Notes: generated by a model from the letters alone, not told the origin. DNA of 64,000 nt from Bemisia tabaci (GCF_918797505.1 NC_092800.1:44819864-44883863); one strand, 5' to 3'. Shown: positions 23,652 to 35,561, counted from the stretch's first letter. Made by a program: numbers and translations.

Positions 23652-24029
23652 TTGGACGTATTCATGCGAAATGGAACTATGTGCGAGTGAAAAGATGGGG
23701 TGTGCTCATGGGTGCTCGGGCCATAAGAATGAATGGGGCTTTAAAAGTGCCAGTGACGTCAGTGGTGAAGATCGGGCGCGAGGAGGCGCGCCACGAGCGA
23801 CGACGACTAGGTCGTCAGTCTTTAACTCATGAACCCTGTCTACAACGCTCTTGTTACATGCCCAAGGCTCACGAGTTAGCGCTCAGTTATCTTTGATTTA
23901 ATGTCAAATCCCCTCTTTCCATTTTCTCAAAAGGAACTATTCCCACTTTTACATTGTTTCTTATGCAGCTTCCACGAGCACACCCCATATTTCCGCTTCC
24001 ACATAGTTCCTTTTAGCAGAAATACGTCC
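23652..24029. mobile_element. Long GGACGTATTTC element (uninterrupted copy)
   Basis: The ends are TTGGACGTATTCATGCG and GCAGAAATACGTCC. The interior contains GGGGTGTGCTC, CGGGCCATAAGAATGAAT, GTGCCAGTGACGTCAG and ACTCATGAACC words that recur in 36566-37070. Confidence 0.6.
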
Positions 24030-24179
24030 GTTTGACAGTCAACGACTCAAGATGAGCTAAACAAATTTGTGTAATAATGCGTGCATGACTCTGTCGACTG
24101 AAATCCCAGATCCCATGATGCCAGGACAGTCTTGTCCGGTGTGCACTCAGCCGCGGAAAAATCAATGTGCGGTTCTTTT

Positions 24180-24540
24180 CAGCACGCAGAAAAAAGGGAA
24201 AAGATAAGAAATAAAGGAGGGAAAGAAATAAGGAAAAAAAGAGGGGTATTTTGCCGAAGCGGGTATCTTGAGCTAGGTTCTACGTCGTAGTGGTGAGAGG
24301 GGACCGTGGTTGGGGGGGGGGGGGGGGGGTTGACGGGGACCGGGAAGAGAAATCGCGCGGAAATTCAGATATTAGTCGCGTCTCGCGCGTGTCTTGAGCC
24401 GCTCGAGTAGTTTTCATTGATCTGCCTGTGGCCTGTGTAGCGCCGCCGCCACTTTTACCTCCGAGACGATCTCCCGAACGACGGCCAGATTGAGCGCCAT
24501 TGGCTGGATTAATCATGGGAGACGTCCGAGTATACTTCCA
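24180..24540. other. Unique GC-rich island with a possible minus-strand first exon
   Basis: The minus strand has ATG at about 24516 followed by INPANGAQSGRRSGDRLG and a GTAAAA donor-like site. The plus strand has a G run at 24312-24330. Either a short 5' exon or a regulatory island. I cannot tell which. Confidence 0.2.
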
Positions 24541-25249
24541 TCTCCCGTGCTACACATCTTTTTTTAGTACTATTATTTTTTCAATAATAGCTACTTATAA
24601 AGTAATATAAACGATTTCGTTATGCCACACAAATTAAGACCTTTCAATATATAATAGAGTAATACGTAATGTTCTTAATCGATGGGGAAAGATGGGGGTT
24701 GGTGTTATAGCATCATCTAAAATGGACATATTTATGATACAAAAAATGTCGCTAGAGAAAAATCGCTCGAAAAGGACTGCCGTAGGCGAAAATAGGGAAA
24801 GGGTAGTTAGAGGTCCTGGATTTCCACAGAAATCTACTTGGATCTATTTGGAAATTTACTTAATTTCCGGTTTGCATGCCGAATTTCCGGTTTGTCAGAC
24901 CGGACTTCGACGGTAAAGTGAACTGACGAACAAGGTTCGGTCATATGAAACAAATGTTCTGTTGCACGAACCGAGAGTTCAGCTTGACAAACGGAATAGT
25001 TGGGATGATGATATGGAACGCCGAATGCTCGGTTCAATTGACCGAAATTTTTTTCTCAGTATACGGAAGAACGCCACATGGATTTTCGAGTGTCGTCAAA
25101 TTTACTCGCAGGAATCATTCATTCTTGAGACAAGTATTGAGCACTTTCCCTTCAGACTTTCCCAGACTTTAGACCATATTGCGAATAAAATGCTCTGAAG
25201 ATAGATATCCTCCGTTTATCGGCGTTTATTCCTACCGTGTTAAACCGCA

Positions 25250-25760
25250 AAATTTAAAAATTACCCTCGGCAACGCTGAGGGGGGTGGACTTTGCGAGAA
25301 GTGAGCCGTAGGAGACATTGAGGCATCGCGGTGTGGGCGGCCGCGCTGGGATGAGAGAGGGAGGGGGTGGCTCAAATTTCATTCAGTTTCGAGTACTCTT
25401 CGCTGGCGGGAGGGAGGGGCAGTGAAGGGGGGAAAAGCTCGTTGTCGGCTTTTAAAGAAAATTTAGCGGGATGTTCTCACAGGGTTGGAAGATAAGCACG
25501 TTTCGAGCGGCAAAAATTCCACCCACAGACTGAGGAGTCCCGGTCATGCGCACGGCTAGTGCGGAAAAAGCATATCGTTTTCGAGGCTTCGGGAGAAACG
25601 ACTGTAATTCGAGAACTTCGGAAACTTCATTAACTTTCGAGACTTTTAGAGAGGAAGTAACTCACGGAACTAAAGTAACGAGGATTGGGGGAGGGGGTAC
25701 CTACTGTTTTCCGCTGAAACCTTACGTGAATCTACTTTCTTTTGTATGAAAGCTTTCAGT
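25250..25760. other. Unique GC-rich island
   Basis: CG-rich with GGCGGCCGCGCTGGG and several G runs. A plus-strand frame of 67 codons (25546-25749) is not recognisable. Nothing repeated. Confidence 0.25.
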
Positions 25761-26437
25761 TATACAACCCGACCTGATTGAGCGTCAAATTGTAATGACA
25801 AGAATTTTGATTGTTCTGTGTCAAATTTTGTGCCCGAAATATGTATTTCGTTTTCTTTCAAAAATAACCGGGTAAATGTTGCGATTTATTATTTAGAATT
25901 GAAATATCGGACACTTTTAAAATATTTGTGTATGTCGGCGACAGATATACTGAAATTAAATCTCATCCTCGATCGTTGAATGCAATTAGCAAGGTTAAAA
26001 CTTATACCTGAAAATCACCGTGACAGCTTTGCATTTTTCCATCGCAAAATCTTATAGCTGTTTCTTTTTCCACTTTATGCTTAAAATATTTAGTGTGGGA
26101 ATACAGTTTTTAGCAGGAACTTTATAAAACTAAAGCTAAGTCGATAGTTTTTAAACTTTATCACTATACGAATATATTCATAAGGATTGACGCGCGTGGG
26201 GCGTAGTTGAGTTGGTCCCCGTCCCGGTTTCAGCGTAGCCGAGTTGGCCCCCGTTTGTAATCAGAATCCGCGTGCGCGCTGGCAGAGTTGGTCCTCAGAT
26301 TAGAACAAGATTAAATTGAAATTGGCAACGCTGCATATTCCAGCACATTTTTCTTCCCATTTTACACAGGCTTAGGACTATCAATTGAAGACTTGAGTGA
26401 TATACAGTGATATAAATTTGATACAAATGGAAAACAT

Positions 26438-26731
26438 TTAGTAGAAAAATTTAGGGCAACTTTTATAAGTTCCATCAACGTATACCTCGTTAGCATTTTT
26501 CAACGCTTCAAGTTTTATATCTCGTGTGAACATCAAAATATTCTTGACTGGGTCCTTGTGAAACAAAAAATCCTCATTCCTATTCGTCTTTGTATCAAAA
26601 TTAATTAGTTTTTCTTGCACTTCAGCTGCATTTTTCGTTAACGTAGAGAATAAACTAAGCTTGGCTGCCCCTAAATGTTTTCGGAAATGAATATGATCTT
26701 GCGCACCTAGTGCATTACCTAGAAGAATCAA
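26438..26731 (-). pseudogene. Decayed MULE transposase fragment (DDE-proximal part)
   Basis: The 97-codon minus-strand frame contains NILMFTRDIKLEALKNANEV followed by YVDGTYKSCPKFFY and a stop. The D-G-T-x-K-x-x-P-x-x-F-Y block contains the first catalytic Asp of MULE transposases and is normally followed by Q-x-(F/Y). Here the Gln codon has become TAA, and the sequence after it (MFS...) still resembles the family. The region is flanked by inverted copies of a short motif, GAGTTGGTCCCCG, at 26209-26300 and 27510-27590, which may be the ends of the parent element. Non-functional relic. Confidence 0.65.
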
Positions 26732-26975
26732 TTACAGCAGTTGCAGCGTTGCCGCCGCACATTCATCGTCATTTAATCAATGTTTTTAAAAAGCTACACT
26801 TAATTTGTCTGAAAAGTTTCCGCGACTTTTCCTAAACGATCTCAAATAAAAGCATCGCAAATTTTGACGCGATAGTTTCGTTCGTTCTATTTCCTATTTA
26901 TGTAATCAATTAAAATTAAATATATTACGATACTTATCACCCGATATTAAATTGTTGAAATATTTCTTCAGTTGT

Positions 26976-27176
26976 GTAGGCGCTAAAATGCGTCTCACGC
27001 CAACTGACCGACTGCATGGCGTTTGGTGCAATGCGAGAGGTATTCAGGCAGTCTTGTAGGCGCTAACATGCATCCGACGCCGACCTCACCGTTTGGCGCA
27101 ATGCGTGAAGTATTTCAACAGTCTTGCAGGCGCTAATATGCGTCTAATGCTGGCCGCACTGTGTTTGGCGCGATTA
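26976..27176. repeat. Tandem array of 70-80 bp units ending in GTAGGCGC
   Basis: Two full units and one partial unit begin with (GT/GC)AGGCGCTAA and contain GGCGCAATGCGTGAAGTATT. The same words form the large palindromes at 21951, 50201, 60351 and 61796, so this array belongs to the same element family. Confidence 0.6.
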
Positions 27177-27992
27177 TTCGAACTCGTGATAGGATAATCG
27201 CGGCACTTTGCTCCTTCAAAATTTTTTCCTGCTTTTTGTTAACCCTTTTTTTAAAATTTTCTTAAAGGAGGAAGAAGCTAACTTCATAGCTTAAAATATA
27301 TACAGAATATTCTGCTGAAGGAGAAGGAAAATTAAGATAGCTTAAAATAAAGCACGTTGGACAGATTTCATGAGAAAAAATAAAGTATGGCAGGGAGTCT
27401 GACTTGTGAGGCTATGTTTACATTCTGAAGCAATCTATATTCGATAACATCTCACCTATTTGATGTATCGAATACGATTCATTGTTTTTGCTAGTTGCCA
27501 ATAAACAAGCGGGGACCAATTCGGCTGGCGGTGGACGATCAGTGAAATTGAACCCGGGACCAACTCGGACATATGGGGTCCAATTCGGTATTATCCGGCG
27601 AGTGGATGCAACTAAGCGTGTTGTGTGTTTGTTGTGCGTCTGACAAGAAGAAAGACTCCCCTTGTTTGTGTTTATGCAAGAAGCTGCATCACACGACGGC
27701 AGTAGTTTTGAGTTTCCTGTGGAATCATAAAACCGAAACAGCATTTCGACTCTGTAAGTCCGCAGCCACGTATCTCGATTTGCGACGTGGTAGACTTACT
27801 GCCATGCTTCATTTTTTAAGTGGGAAACTACTGAATAGCGATTCCTAAAAACTGCCGTGAATTTTCTTCCCCGACCGTAGAAAATTCTGCAAAAGCCCCA
27901 AAGGATGATGTCGATTTATTTTCCCTTAAAAAATAAATAGGAGCGGAGATTGCCGAACATCGCAAATGAGATACGTGGTTGCAGACTTATGC

Positions 27993-30119
27993 CCAGAAGT
28001 TTTACGCAGTATATCTTTTAGAAAGCCAGAACGCCTGCAAATTTCTGCGCACGCAACACGCACATCCCGAGATCACGAATAGTTGCGTCAAGAGCCAGCT
28101 ATTAAAAATGCCGGCGGCCTCTCAATTTTTCCTACAATGTCTGACTTAATGCATTCATACGTCGTTTTTAATCACATTGAAAACAGAAATGAGTAGATAA
28201 ATAAATGATATATCAGTAATATTGGGACTATAAGTGCAGCAAGCAACACCTTTCAAAGTTTTTTCATGAAATCCTTCTCTTTTCAGAACGAATTAATCTC
28301 CAAATTTAATGTATTCTTTCCTCGCCTATCTTTTAATTTTGTGTACTACCCTTTTGTGACCCCTACTTTTCAAATTTTTAAATTCTGTACTACACTATTT
28401 TGATCTCTCCTTTAAGGTGTTAATGACTCAAATGTTAAAAGCACCAAATAAACGTATCTGCCAACCATACTTGAATCTCTTTCTGAATCTAATTTCGTCT
28501 ACTTGGAAAATCGTATCCTGTCAAATATTTACTGTTTTCCGTGAGTGACAGCGATGCCAAATAGTGCGATTTGCGGTACTGCTGTCGTGAAAAACGAGCG
28601 AAATCACGGCCTATAGGGATCATTGATGTTTACAAGGAGACACGCTTTCTTGGATTTAACTTTGATTTTACAATTAGACCACATTTTGCAATAAGGAACC
28701 ACTATTCCTGGCTAATTTAAGAAACAACATATATGCCATTGGTTTCCCCATGCAGGAAGCTGATTTTACAGAAGAGCCAAAGAAAATGGTTCCTAATTGC
28801 AAAATGTCGTCCAGTTATTATGAACATATAAATCGCCGAATTTTGCCTAGCTTCTCAGATTTTTGCTCCCATGGTTTCTGACGAAAATTCAGATCACACA
28901 AAATTCACAGCGCGACGTATCTTTGAGCGAGGCAAAAAGGCAACGCTTTGGTTAGAGAGAGAAAAATATCCGCGGAAAAGTTTCCTAACTATTTTCGACT
29001 TATTAGGATTGGACAAAATTTTTCGAACAGATGCTGATTATCTTTTAAAGATTAAATTATTATATGCTTTACTTCCAAATGAGTACCAGTCTCCACTAAG
29101 TTATATACCAATTACAATGTTCCCCAACTGGTGTCTTTGGACGTCGAAGAGCTGTTTCCTTTTTAAATTTGTTGGCTTGTAAAATTGTGAAATTCAATTT
29201 TCGTTTCATCACCACTCATTCTTCATTGTTTTAGCGTATGTAACAAGAGCGCCCTTTGAGAGCAAATATTTACCATTAGGGTCAATCGCCAGCTAGGCTT
29301 CACTTGTCGGCTGTGTTACTATAATGATTAAAATTTGTGTAGAATGGGAAGATAACAAACTTAGAGACTGCTTCACTTCAAATAAATCGGATAATTCCTT
29401 TTTTTAGAGCTAGGGACTTATTGGAATGGAGTAACCGTATTCCTTCAAAAAGTCATCTCAACGATAAAAGGATTCGACGCAAAATCCCAGTAGACTCTCA
29501 AAACCTCCCCCTTTCCGTCGCTTTGTTGAGCGAATTCTTGCTTACTTTTTTCGATGTTGTATACAAGGTATGAACCAGATGACGTTTAGGACTAGAATCC
29601 TATCTCTTATGCTTATGTAAATTCATACCTTGTTGCTAAATCAGTAAAAAAAAACTCCAAATTGAAAATTTCCTATATCAATTAAAAAAGAAACTCTTGA
29701 AAATGACACGTTGTTTCGATAAATCGAAATAATGCGCATCGGCATAATGCAATTTTTAAGGGTTAAGGTCTTCAAAAGTATGAGTTCGGGCTAAGGCGCC
29801 TTCATTTAATGTGATGCTCTACACTTTGTCAAGATGTTAGTTTAGTTGTCTGTCCGTACTCAAACCAACTATGTGACGAAGTTCATTACACGTTCTTCCG
29901 AGTGTGCATATTCCTGCCGTGTTTTTCAGGATGGAAAAGTGTCTATTCACATTATAAGCAACCTAATCAGCACTCTAATCTTGTTCTTTCATTTTTAAAT
30001 TTTATGATTTTCTATATTTATTCACCACTGCCATGCACATTGCCGGCGATTGCCAATTGCCTGCGATAGATACACCGAACCACTATCGAATACGCCCCAT
30101 AGTTACCTCGTAAAAATGT
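27993..30119. other. Intronic stretch without a convincing gene
   Basis: Contains a small hairpin (28677-28816), a 103-codon plus frame at 28871-29182 with no recognised domain or splice sites, and a CAAGGTATGA/TCATACCTTG hairpin at 29568-29636. Otherwise nothing seen. Confidence 0.4.
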
Positions 30120-30640
30120 GTATTAAATTGCTTGCTACCGCAAACCATTTCACCGTTAACCACGAAGACTGGCAACATCGCATCCGCTCTTCGCGAGCTC
30201 AAAAGCGCCTTTAATCATGCCCGACGCAGCCCGCGAGGCTTCCTTCCTGTGTTCCCTCCCCACGTCCTTGCCTGCAAGGCTGCCAGGTGGAAAGAAATCT
30301 CTCGAATTTCCCTCGACAGCATAAATGAAATGTGCGAATTAAACGAGCGACCTGGCATCCGGGCCTGGCCCCCCGCGGCAGCTGATTTCCACTTCCGCTT
30401 TGTCGGGGACCGGCGGAAGCCGATGGGAAACACGTGACGTCATGACGTCAGCACCGTATTAAAGCTGACAATTAGCCCGACAAGATGACAAACTTGAAGC
30501 AGCGCTCGAACTTCCGGTCTTGGTGACCGAAAGATCGGGTCTTCAGCCTGATGATGATACAATGTAATGAGACTTCGTTCCGCGGGAAAAATTAATAGTT
30601 GCGATACCGTGAGGCATCGCATTTTCTTGGATTTACGACA
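30120..30640. other. Unique GC-rich island in the last intron of the SmydA-like gene
   Basis: Not repeated in the window and much richer in CG dinucleotides than its surroundings. It contains the CACGTG/TGACGTCA cluster. Open frames of 60-100 codons on both strands show no family. It may be a distal enhancer, a promoter of an unannotated transcript, or a first exon. Confidence 0.4.
30431..30450. promoter_or_regulatory. Fused E-box and double CRE/ATF site
   Basis: CACGTG overlaps a TGACGTCA, which is followed directly by a second TGACGTCA (30435-30442 and 30443-30450). E-boxes bind bHLH factors and TGACGTCA binds CREB/ATF bZIP factors. The spacing, about 340 bp before exon C, suggests an intronic element and not the gene's own promoter. 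Confidence 0.4.
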
Positions 30641-30791
30641 CTCTTTACGATGAATTAATCTTCGTTAGCCAATTATTCAGTCCAATTAGCTGATTTTATG
30701 AAAGAAGCTTATTATTTTAGTCACTGTCACATCTTAGTTCATGTTCTACTCTTTTTTTCATTAATTGATGATGCTTGGTAATTTGTTTCAG

Positions 30792-30869
30792 CATTTAGCT
30801 AAACTTGCGGCGTCATCTTTGAAAGAAGCTTTGCAGATAATCAAAGCGGAAAACTTGGACACGTTATAA
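30792..30869 (+). CDS. Terminal exon, SmydA-like SET/MYND protein (exon C, with stop)
   Basis: This exon encodes 25 residues, from HLAKLAASSLKEALQII to ENLDTL, then TAA at 30867-30869. The acceptor is ggtaatttgtttcag and the entry phase is 0, matching exon B. Joined to exon B it reads EIK|HLAKLAASSLKEALQII. This is an amphipathic last helix of the kind that closes SmydA proteins (a leucine-rich L-K-E-A helix). The protein ends soon after the helix, without the short acidic/Gly tail that many family members have. A possible poly(A) signal lies 73 nt downstream. The unique GC-rich island at 30.1-30.6 kb sits in the intron just before it. The call rests on splice consensus, phase and helix pattern, since I could not align it. 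Confidence 0.58.
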   Translation, partial: HLAKLAASSLKEALQIIKAENLDTL

Positions 30870-30941
30870 TGAAAGAATGTCAATATTTTATCCGTAGTTC
30901 CAACTTTTACGATAAACTTTCGGTTTTACTTTTACGTTAGT

Positions 30942-30947
30942 ATTAAA
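30942..30947 (+). terminator. Possible poly(A) signal of the SmydA-like gene
   Basis: ATTAAA lies 73 nt after the TAA of exon C and is followed by a T-rich stretch. A canonical AATAAA lies further on at 31064-31069. Either could end the transcript. The sequence cannot decide between them. Confidence 0.3.
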
Positions 30948-31525
30948 TACTGTTTTTTTCTTTATTTTCACTTCATATTATTTTCCTTAACCATCGCCGA
31001 AAAACATTCGGTTTGAGGTACAGTGGTATGAGCATGGTGATCACCAACAGACTTCATGAGAGCAATAAACGTAACTCTAATTGCATTCACCGAAAGCATG
31101 GTAAATTCTACTAGGTGCCTGGTTATCCTTAGCCTTAAAAATCGCACCGTGTCAAAAATCAAGTAGACTCGTACCACACCGCTGGTAAAATTTTCCATCA
31201 TTAGTTTTCCATGTAAATACTACACAAAATTTATTATGTAATTGAAAAAAAAACTTCAACAATTTTTACTATTTACCGCGGCCGTTAATTTTTCTTTTAG
31301 ATTATTGAAATCGTCCTTAAAAATTGATATGAGTAAAGCCTTACAGATTGATAAAATAATACTGAATTAAAATTTTACTAAAAAGAGCTTTTTGTGGGTG
31401 TTAATCTCGTGGGGCCAAGCGGCAACAGTCAAGGGGAAAGTTGCTGAAAAATTCATGAGTCCAAATCGCCCGCAACGACAGCGGGTCGAAGGTAAGTCGA
31501 TTTGGAGACTGCATGAATAAAATGC

Positions 31526-31553
31526 CGCCGCCGCCGCCGCCGCCGCCGCCGCG
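31526..31553. repeat. (CCG)n microsatellite
   Basis: About nine CCG triplets. It creates poly-Gly/Arg frames that I do not take as coding. Confidence 0.8.
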
Positions 31554-32389
31554 CGTGGAGGTGTGCATTTCCATTTCCCATCTTACCGACGGTATGTTCT
31601 TTTGGAAGTGGGGAGAGGAGCTTTTGTTGACAACGCCCACTGGCATCTACAGTTTTTTTTTTTTTAAAGAATCTTAACATTTTACGAAGATTTCGAACGT
31701 TTGGCCCTCAAACAAAACAATAGATCTAAAGCGTTATCCTCATGCTGTCCTCTGCGGGCCGATCATTAAACTTGTTTAAATGGCGGAGCGTGATTGGTTA
31801 TTGGCGATTGGTCTTATCGCTGCTATGTCGTGTCATTGACAGATGGAATAGACGACATTTTTTTGGAAACTCATTAACTCAAGAGGTGCCTCTACCTTGT
31901 CGTGAGTACCATCTGACAAAGGCACGTTGGCACGTAATAGCAGCGATAGGCATATTGTATAGCCAACCAATTACGCTCCTCCATTTAACTTATGTCACCT
32001 ATGTCCGCCCGACAAACACAAAATTTCAATAATCGGCTCGCTGCTATGAAAAATGAACTTGCAGGACTCTTTTAGGTATCTTCATGCAGTCAGACATGTT
32101 TGCATCCCGAAAGTAACTCGTGCATAATCACTCTCTTAGGAGGGGTTTTCTGTGTAAATAAATAGTGCTAACTAAAAACGGTTGAATGCTTACGCCTGGA
32201 GAGTAAGGTCAAATGGACTCACCATCCCTTCGATTCTCTCTGTCTTTATCAGTGTCTTGCCTTGCGTAGGCATCTCCCAAGAAGGTGGATGACACAATTC
32301 TAGGAACAAACACCAGAGTCAAAATTCCATGCAATATATTTGTGGGCTTAGAAAACGCAAAATTTGATTTTTTCACAAATTTTAATAAT

Positions 32390-33075
32390 GTCTTATTTTT
32401 ATACTTATACAATACAGTTTTTATAAGGAATTTTCGCGCATTTTCTTCAGTCGCCGGAATTTTTGACGCAATATTTTCGCTCTTTTCATACCTCATTTTA
32501 AAAAATATGAATTTAATACACCCAATCCGAGATTCTGAATCGTTACAATTCAGGGATACACTTTCACACAAATTGTGGTAAAAACGGGACAGAGAGTCAA
32601 GGATAATGACGTGCAGTCCTCCCTTTGCGGCGATTTTAACGGCGTGCCAGCCAGGGAGATCGCACGGGACGGGACACGGGACCCGAGTAATTGGTGGAGT
32701 GTGGCGCGCCTTCAATCCGGCTGGCAGCAACATGCTTACACCCGTGGTCGAATAGTTGTATCACTGCGCCTGCCTCGAATGAGTTCAAATATCCTTTCCT
32801 GCACGCGTAAGGAAGCGCATTTAGCTCCGATTGCAACGTTACCGACCTCAACTAATGTCTTATTTTTAATCATACTCGTTACGAAAGGAAAATACAGTTT
32901 TTCTAAGGAATTTCCGCGGATTTTCTTCAGTCGCCGGAAATTTAGACGCAATATTTTCGCTCGTTTCATACCTTATTTTAAAAAAAAAATGAATTTACAA
33001 ACCCAATCCGAGATTCTGAATCGTTACAATTCAGGGATACACTTTCACTCAAATTGCGATAAAAACGGGACAGGA
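32390..33075. repeat. Direct duplication of about 190 bp, offset about 470 bp
   Basis: Copies at 32390-32590 and 32860-33075 share TTTTCTTCAGTCGCCGGAA, GACGCAATATTTTCGCTC and GATTCTGAATCGTTACAATT. The open frames here (for example 32575-33132) run across both and have no recognised domain. Confidence 0.65.
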
Positions 33076-34020
33076 TACCTGAAAAGAGCGTTTTCGCGGG
33101 AAAAGCGATTTTTCCGGAAAAATGACGGGTGATTGGAAAAATCTGGGATCATATCTGAATTCAACAGTTCTAAATACAAAGAAATCGATGTGCCTTTCAC
33201 ACATCGGAGACATTTTTTAAATGAATTTTCAATACACTTGGAGTCCGGCAGAGCTTTTGCGATACACAAATGTAGGCTCGGAAAACTCGGCTTTTCCGAA
33301 TATCGGAAGTGTGATAGAGAGAAACCCAGGTAATATTCGGATTCAGCAGCTCAATATACATAAGTAACATACTTTCACGGGTCCAGGAAAATGTATTAAA
33401 ATAAAGTGCATGCACGACAAATATACGTCCAAATTGTTCATTTTCCCGGGAAAAAGTTGCTTTTCCGGAAAACTGAGAGGTGAACGGGAAAAAATAAGGT
33501 CATTTCCGAACTCATCAGTTAAAATGACGTCGGCAAAACTGAATCTCGTTGCTACGAAAAAATTTTCCTACATTCTGCAGGGATAACTGTCGGAAAAACA
33601 CCAAAAATGCCAAAAAATGACAATTTTTCCGAGTAAAATCGGCTTTTCCGGAAAATTGGAGGGTGATGGAAAAAAACGAAGGTCATTTTCGGATTCAGCG
33701 TCTCAAACTACGTTGAGACTGTTCGATTTTGCTCGGAAGACGTACTTAAACATATGCGTTTTCGATGTTTTAGAACCGTCCACGCACAAATCATGCGAAA
33801 ACTGCTAATGTCCAGTTTATTGCTGGTAGTTTCGTGATGAAACTTATTTTAAGTACCGAAATTGTCCAGAATTTTATTCTTTCAACTTTATTTGATTGAT
33901 AATCTACCGCTTTAATATCTTTAAAATAAAGTTTGAAAATATCAAACGGCTCCAAAACTCGGCGATTTTTACGAAACATGCGAAAACCGCTAAAGTCCAG
34001 AGTCCTTTCTTTTTAATTAC
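33060..34020. repeat. Degenerate tandem array, period about 165-190 bp
   Basis: The words TTTTC(C/G)CGGGAAAA and TTTTCCGGAAAA followed by (G/A)GGTGA(T/A)(T/C)GG recur near 33090, 33276, 33440 and 33625. ATGCGAAAACTGCTAA/ATGCGAAAACCGCTAA recurs at 33792 and 33977. This is satellite-like and old. Confidence 0.55.
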
Positions 34021-34982
34021 TTCGTCCCCGACAGAGGAGGAGCTGAAAACTGTTAGGGATCCTTCTCTACAATCCACTCTTGTAATAATTAAATTCTGAA
34101 CATTTTTTAATCCCGCATTTAAAAGGCTTTTACAGTTTTTTGCAGTTATACTCAAAATAAAAGAAATGGGACATTAACTGTTTTCGCATGAGCCGATTCA
34201 AATAAATTTTACATACTTTTGGTCATCCGCTAAGACGGAGATTATAAGTTTTGCAAAGAATGCAAAGAATGAGGTGAATTTGACCGTGATATGGTAAATC
34301 TGAGTATACATTAAGGTGTTACACATACATATATTTACACGTTGGCTTTTCTGGCAGAAAAACTAAGAGACAAAAAACTTACGAGTACAAACTTACTTTT
34401 AATCTTTATTTACATGAAGAAACATGTTATTTCTTTAAGGCTGAAAACATGGAGCTATTCGCTTACCGTACAACCTGATCCATTCGCCCAAGGAGTTTTG
34501 AGATGCGCCTTTCTGTAAATTTTCGAACGCATCTGTTAGTTTTCATAATAACGCCCTCATTTTTTTTCGAAAGTTTACTTAAGATTAAGAAGAATCCATT
34601 GGAAGGCTCCACGTTTCCAGCTCCCTAACTTTCGAAAATCAAACTTTTCTCATCATTAGAATTATTAAAACTATAGTTTATGCAAGTAAGGACTCTTAGA
34701 GGTTACGATATCACCAAACTCTGATAACTTGAGGCTGATTATACCTACCCATTAAGACATATTTTTTTCAAGTCTCTTCGGCAATTCAGCGATGCAGAAT
34801 TTTTTGGGAGGACTCTACTCCTCCTTCGAGGGTGAGTATCTTGGACACGGATTGACTGATTTGGATTTCTTGGCGACGAAAAAGGTTCAGACTTTTCGGG
34901 CTCTACAATTTCGATGATACAAGTTCACAATTTTGACGTAAACCTCGGATTTTAAAAAATAAGGCATAAGGAGACTACACAT

Positions 34983-35239
34983 ATCGACGGTGAAACTACC
35001 AAACCACGTATCTCGGTTTGCGACGTCGCAGACTTCCTGTCATACTTTATTTTTTAAATGAAAAACTACTCAACGTCCAGTCTTGAAACTTTCTGTGATT
35101 TTTCCTCTTCGTGCGGAGAAAATTCCGTGAAAATTTCAAGGAATTATATTGATTTGGTCTACTTCAAAAAAATAAAATGCGAGCGTAGATTTTTAAACAC
35201 CGCAAACGAGATACGTGGTTTGGCAGTTTCACCGTCGAT
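34983..35239. mobile_element. ATCGACGGTGAAAC MITE (copy 2), AT target
   Basis: Also exactly 257 bp, AT on both sides, and nearly identical to 19781-20037, so one of the younger families here. A third, diverged copy is at about 27752-27992. Confidence 0.73.
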
Positions 35240-35561
35240 ATGGTCCTCCTTGCAAATTTTAAATGAAATCGAACGATTAGAGTTTGAGATATGGCTGTAC
35301 ACAAATTTGGGGAACGTCTGATGACGGACGGACACATATTTTTTCAAACTTCCTTTTTTTTACTCCAGGCACCTGCAGACGCCTAGAAATGATGAAGTTT
35401 CAACTTTTTTTGGGGGGAGGGGGGGAGGGAACAGTACTTCCTCTACCCGTAAGGGGAGCGAGAAAATGAAAAGTGTATTTAGTTGGCTGTGTCTCTTGCT
35501 TATAACAGGCACATTTTATCTCGAAATTCCAAGGCTGAACCAAGTGGTCGAACATCCGGAG

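Larger units (their letters stand above)
26190..27600. mobile_element. Possible degenerate MULE bounded by inverted GAGTTGGTCCCCG motifs
   Basis: Plus-oriented copies of the motif (26209, 26231, 26283) face minus-oriented copies near 27512-27590. Between them lie the transposase relic at 26438-26731 and a short array at 26976-27176. The boundaries are inferred. No target-site duplication was found. Confidence 0.35.

Noticed and set aside
27540..27566. tRNA-like GGTTCAATTTC B-box on the minus strand
   Set aside because: No A-box at the right distance and no cloverleaf. It is one of the GAGTTGGTCCCCG-type motif copies.
27418..27744. 108-codon minus-strand frame that might be the N-terminal part of the MULE
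   Set aside because: No FLYWCH Cys/His pattern is visible, and part of it is made of the repeated CCGAGTTGGTCCCGG motif.
32209..32733. 174-codon minus-strand frame and the opposing 185-codon plus-strand frame (32575-33132)
   Set aside because: Both run over a direct duplication, have no recognised domain and no splice support. They overlap each other and look like chance frames.
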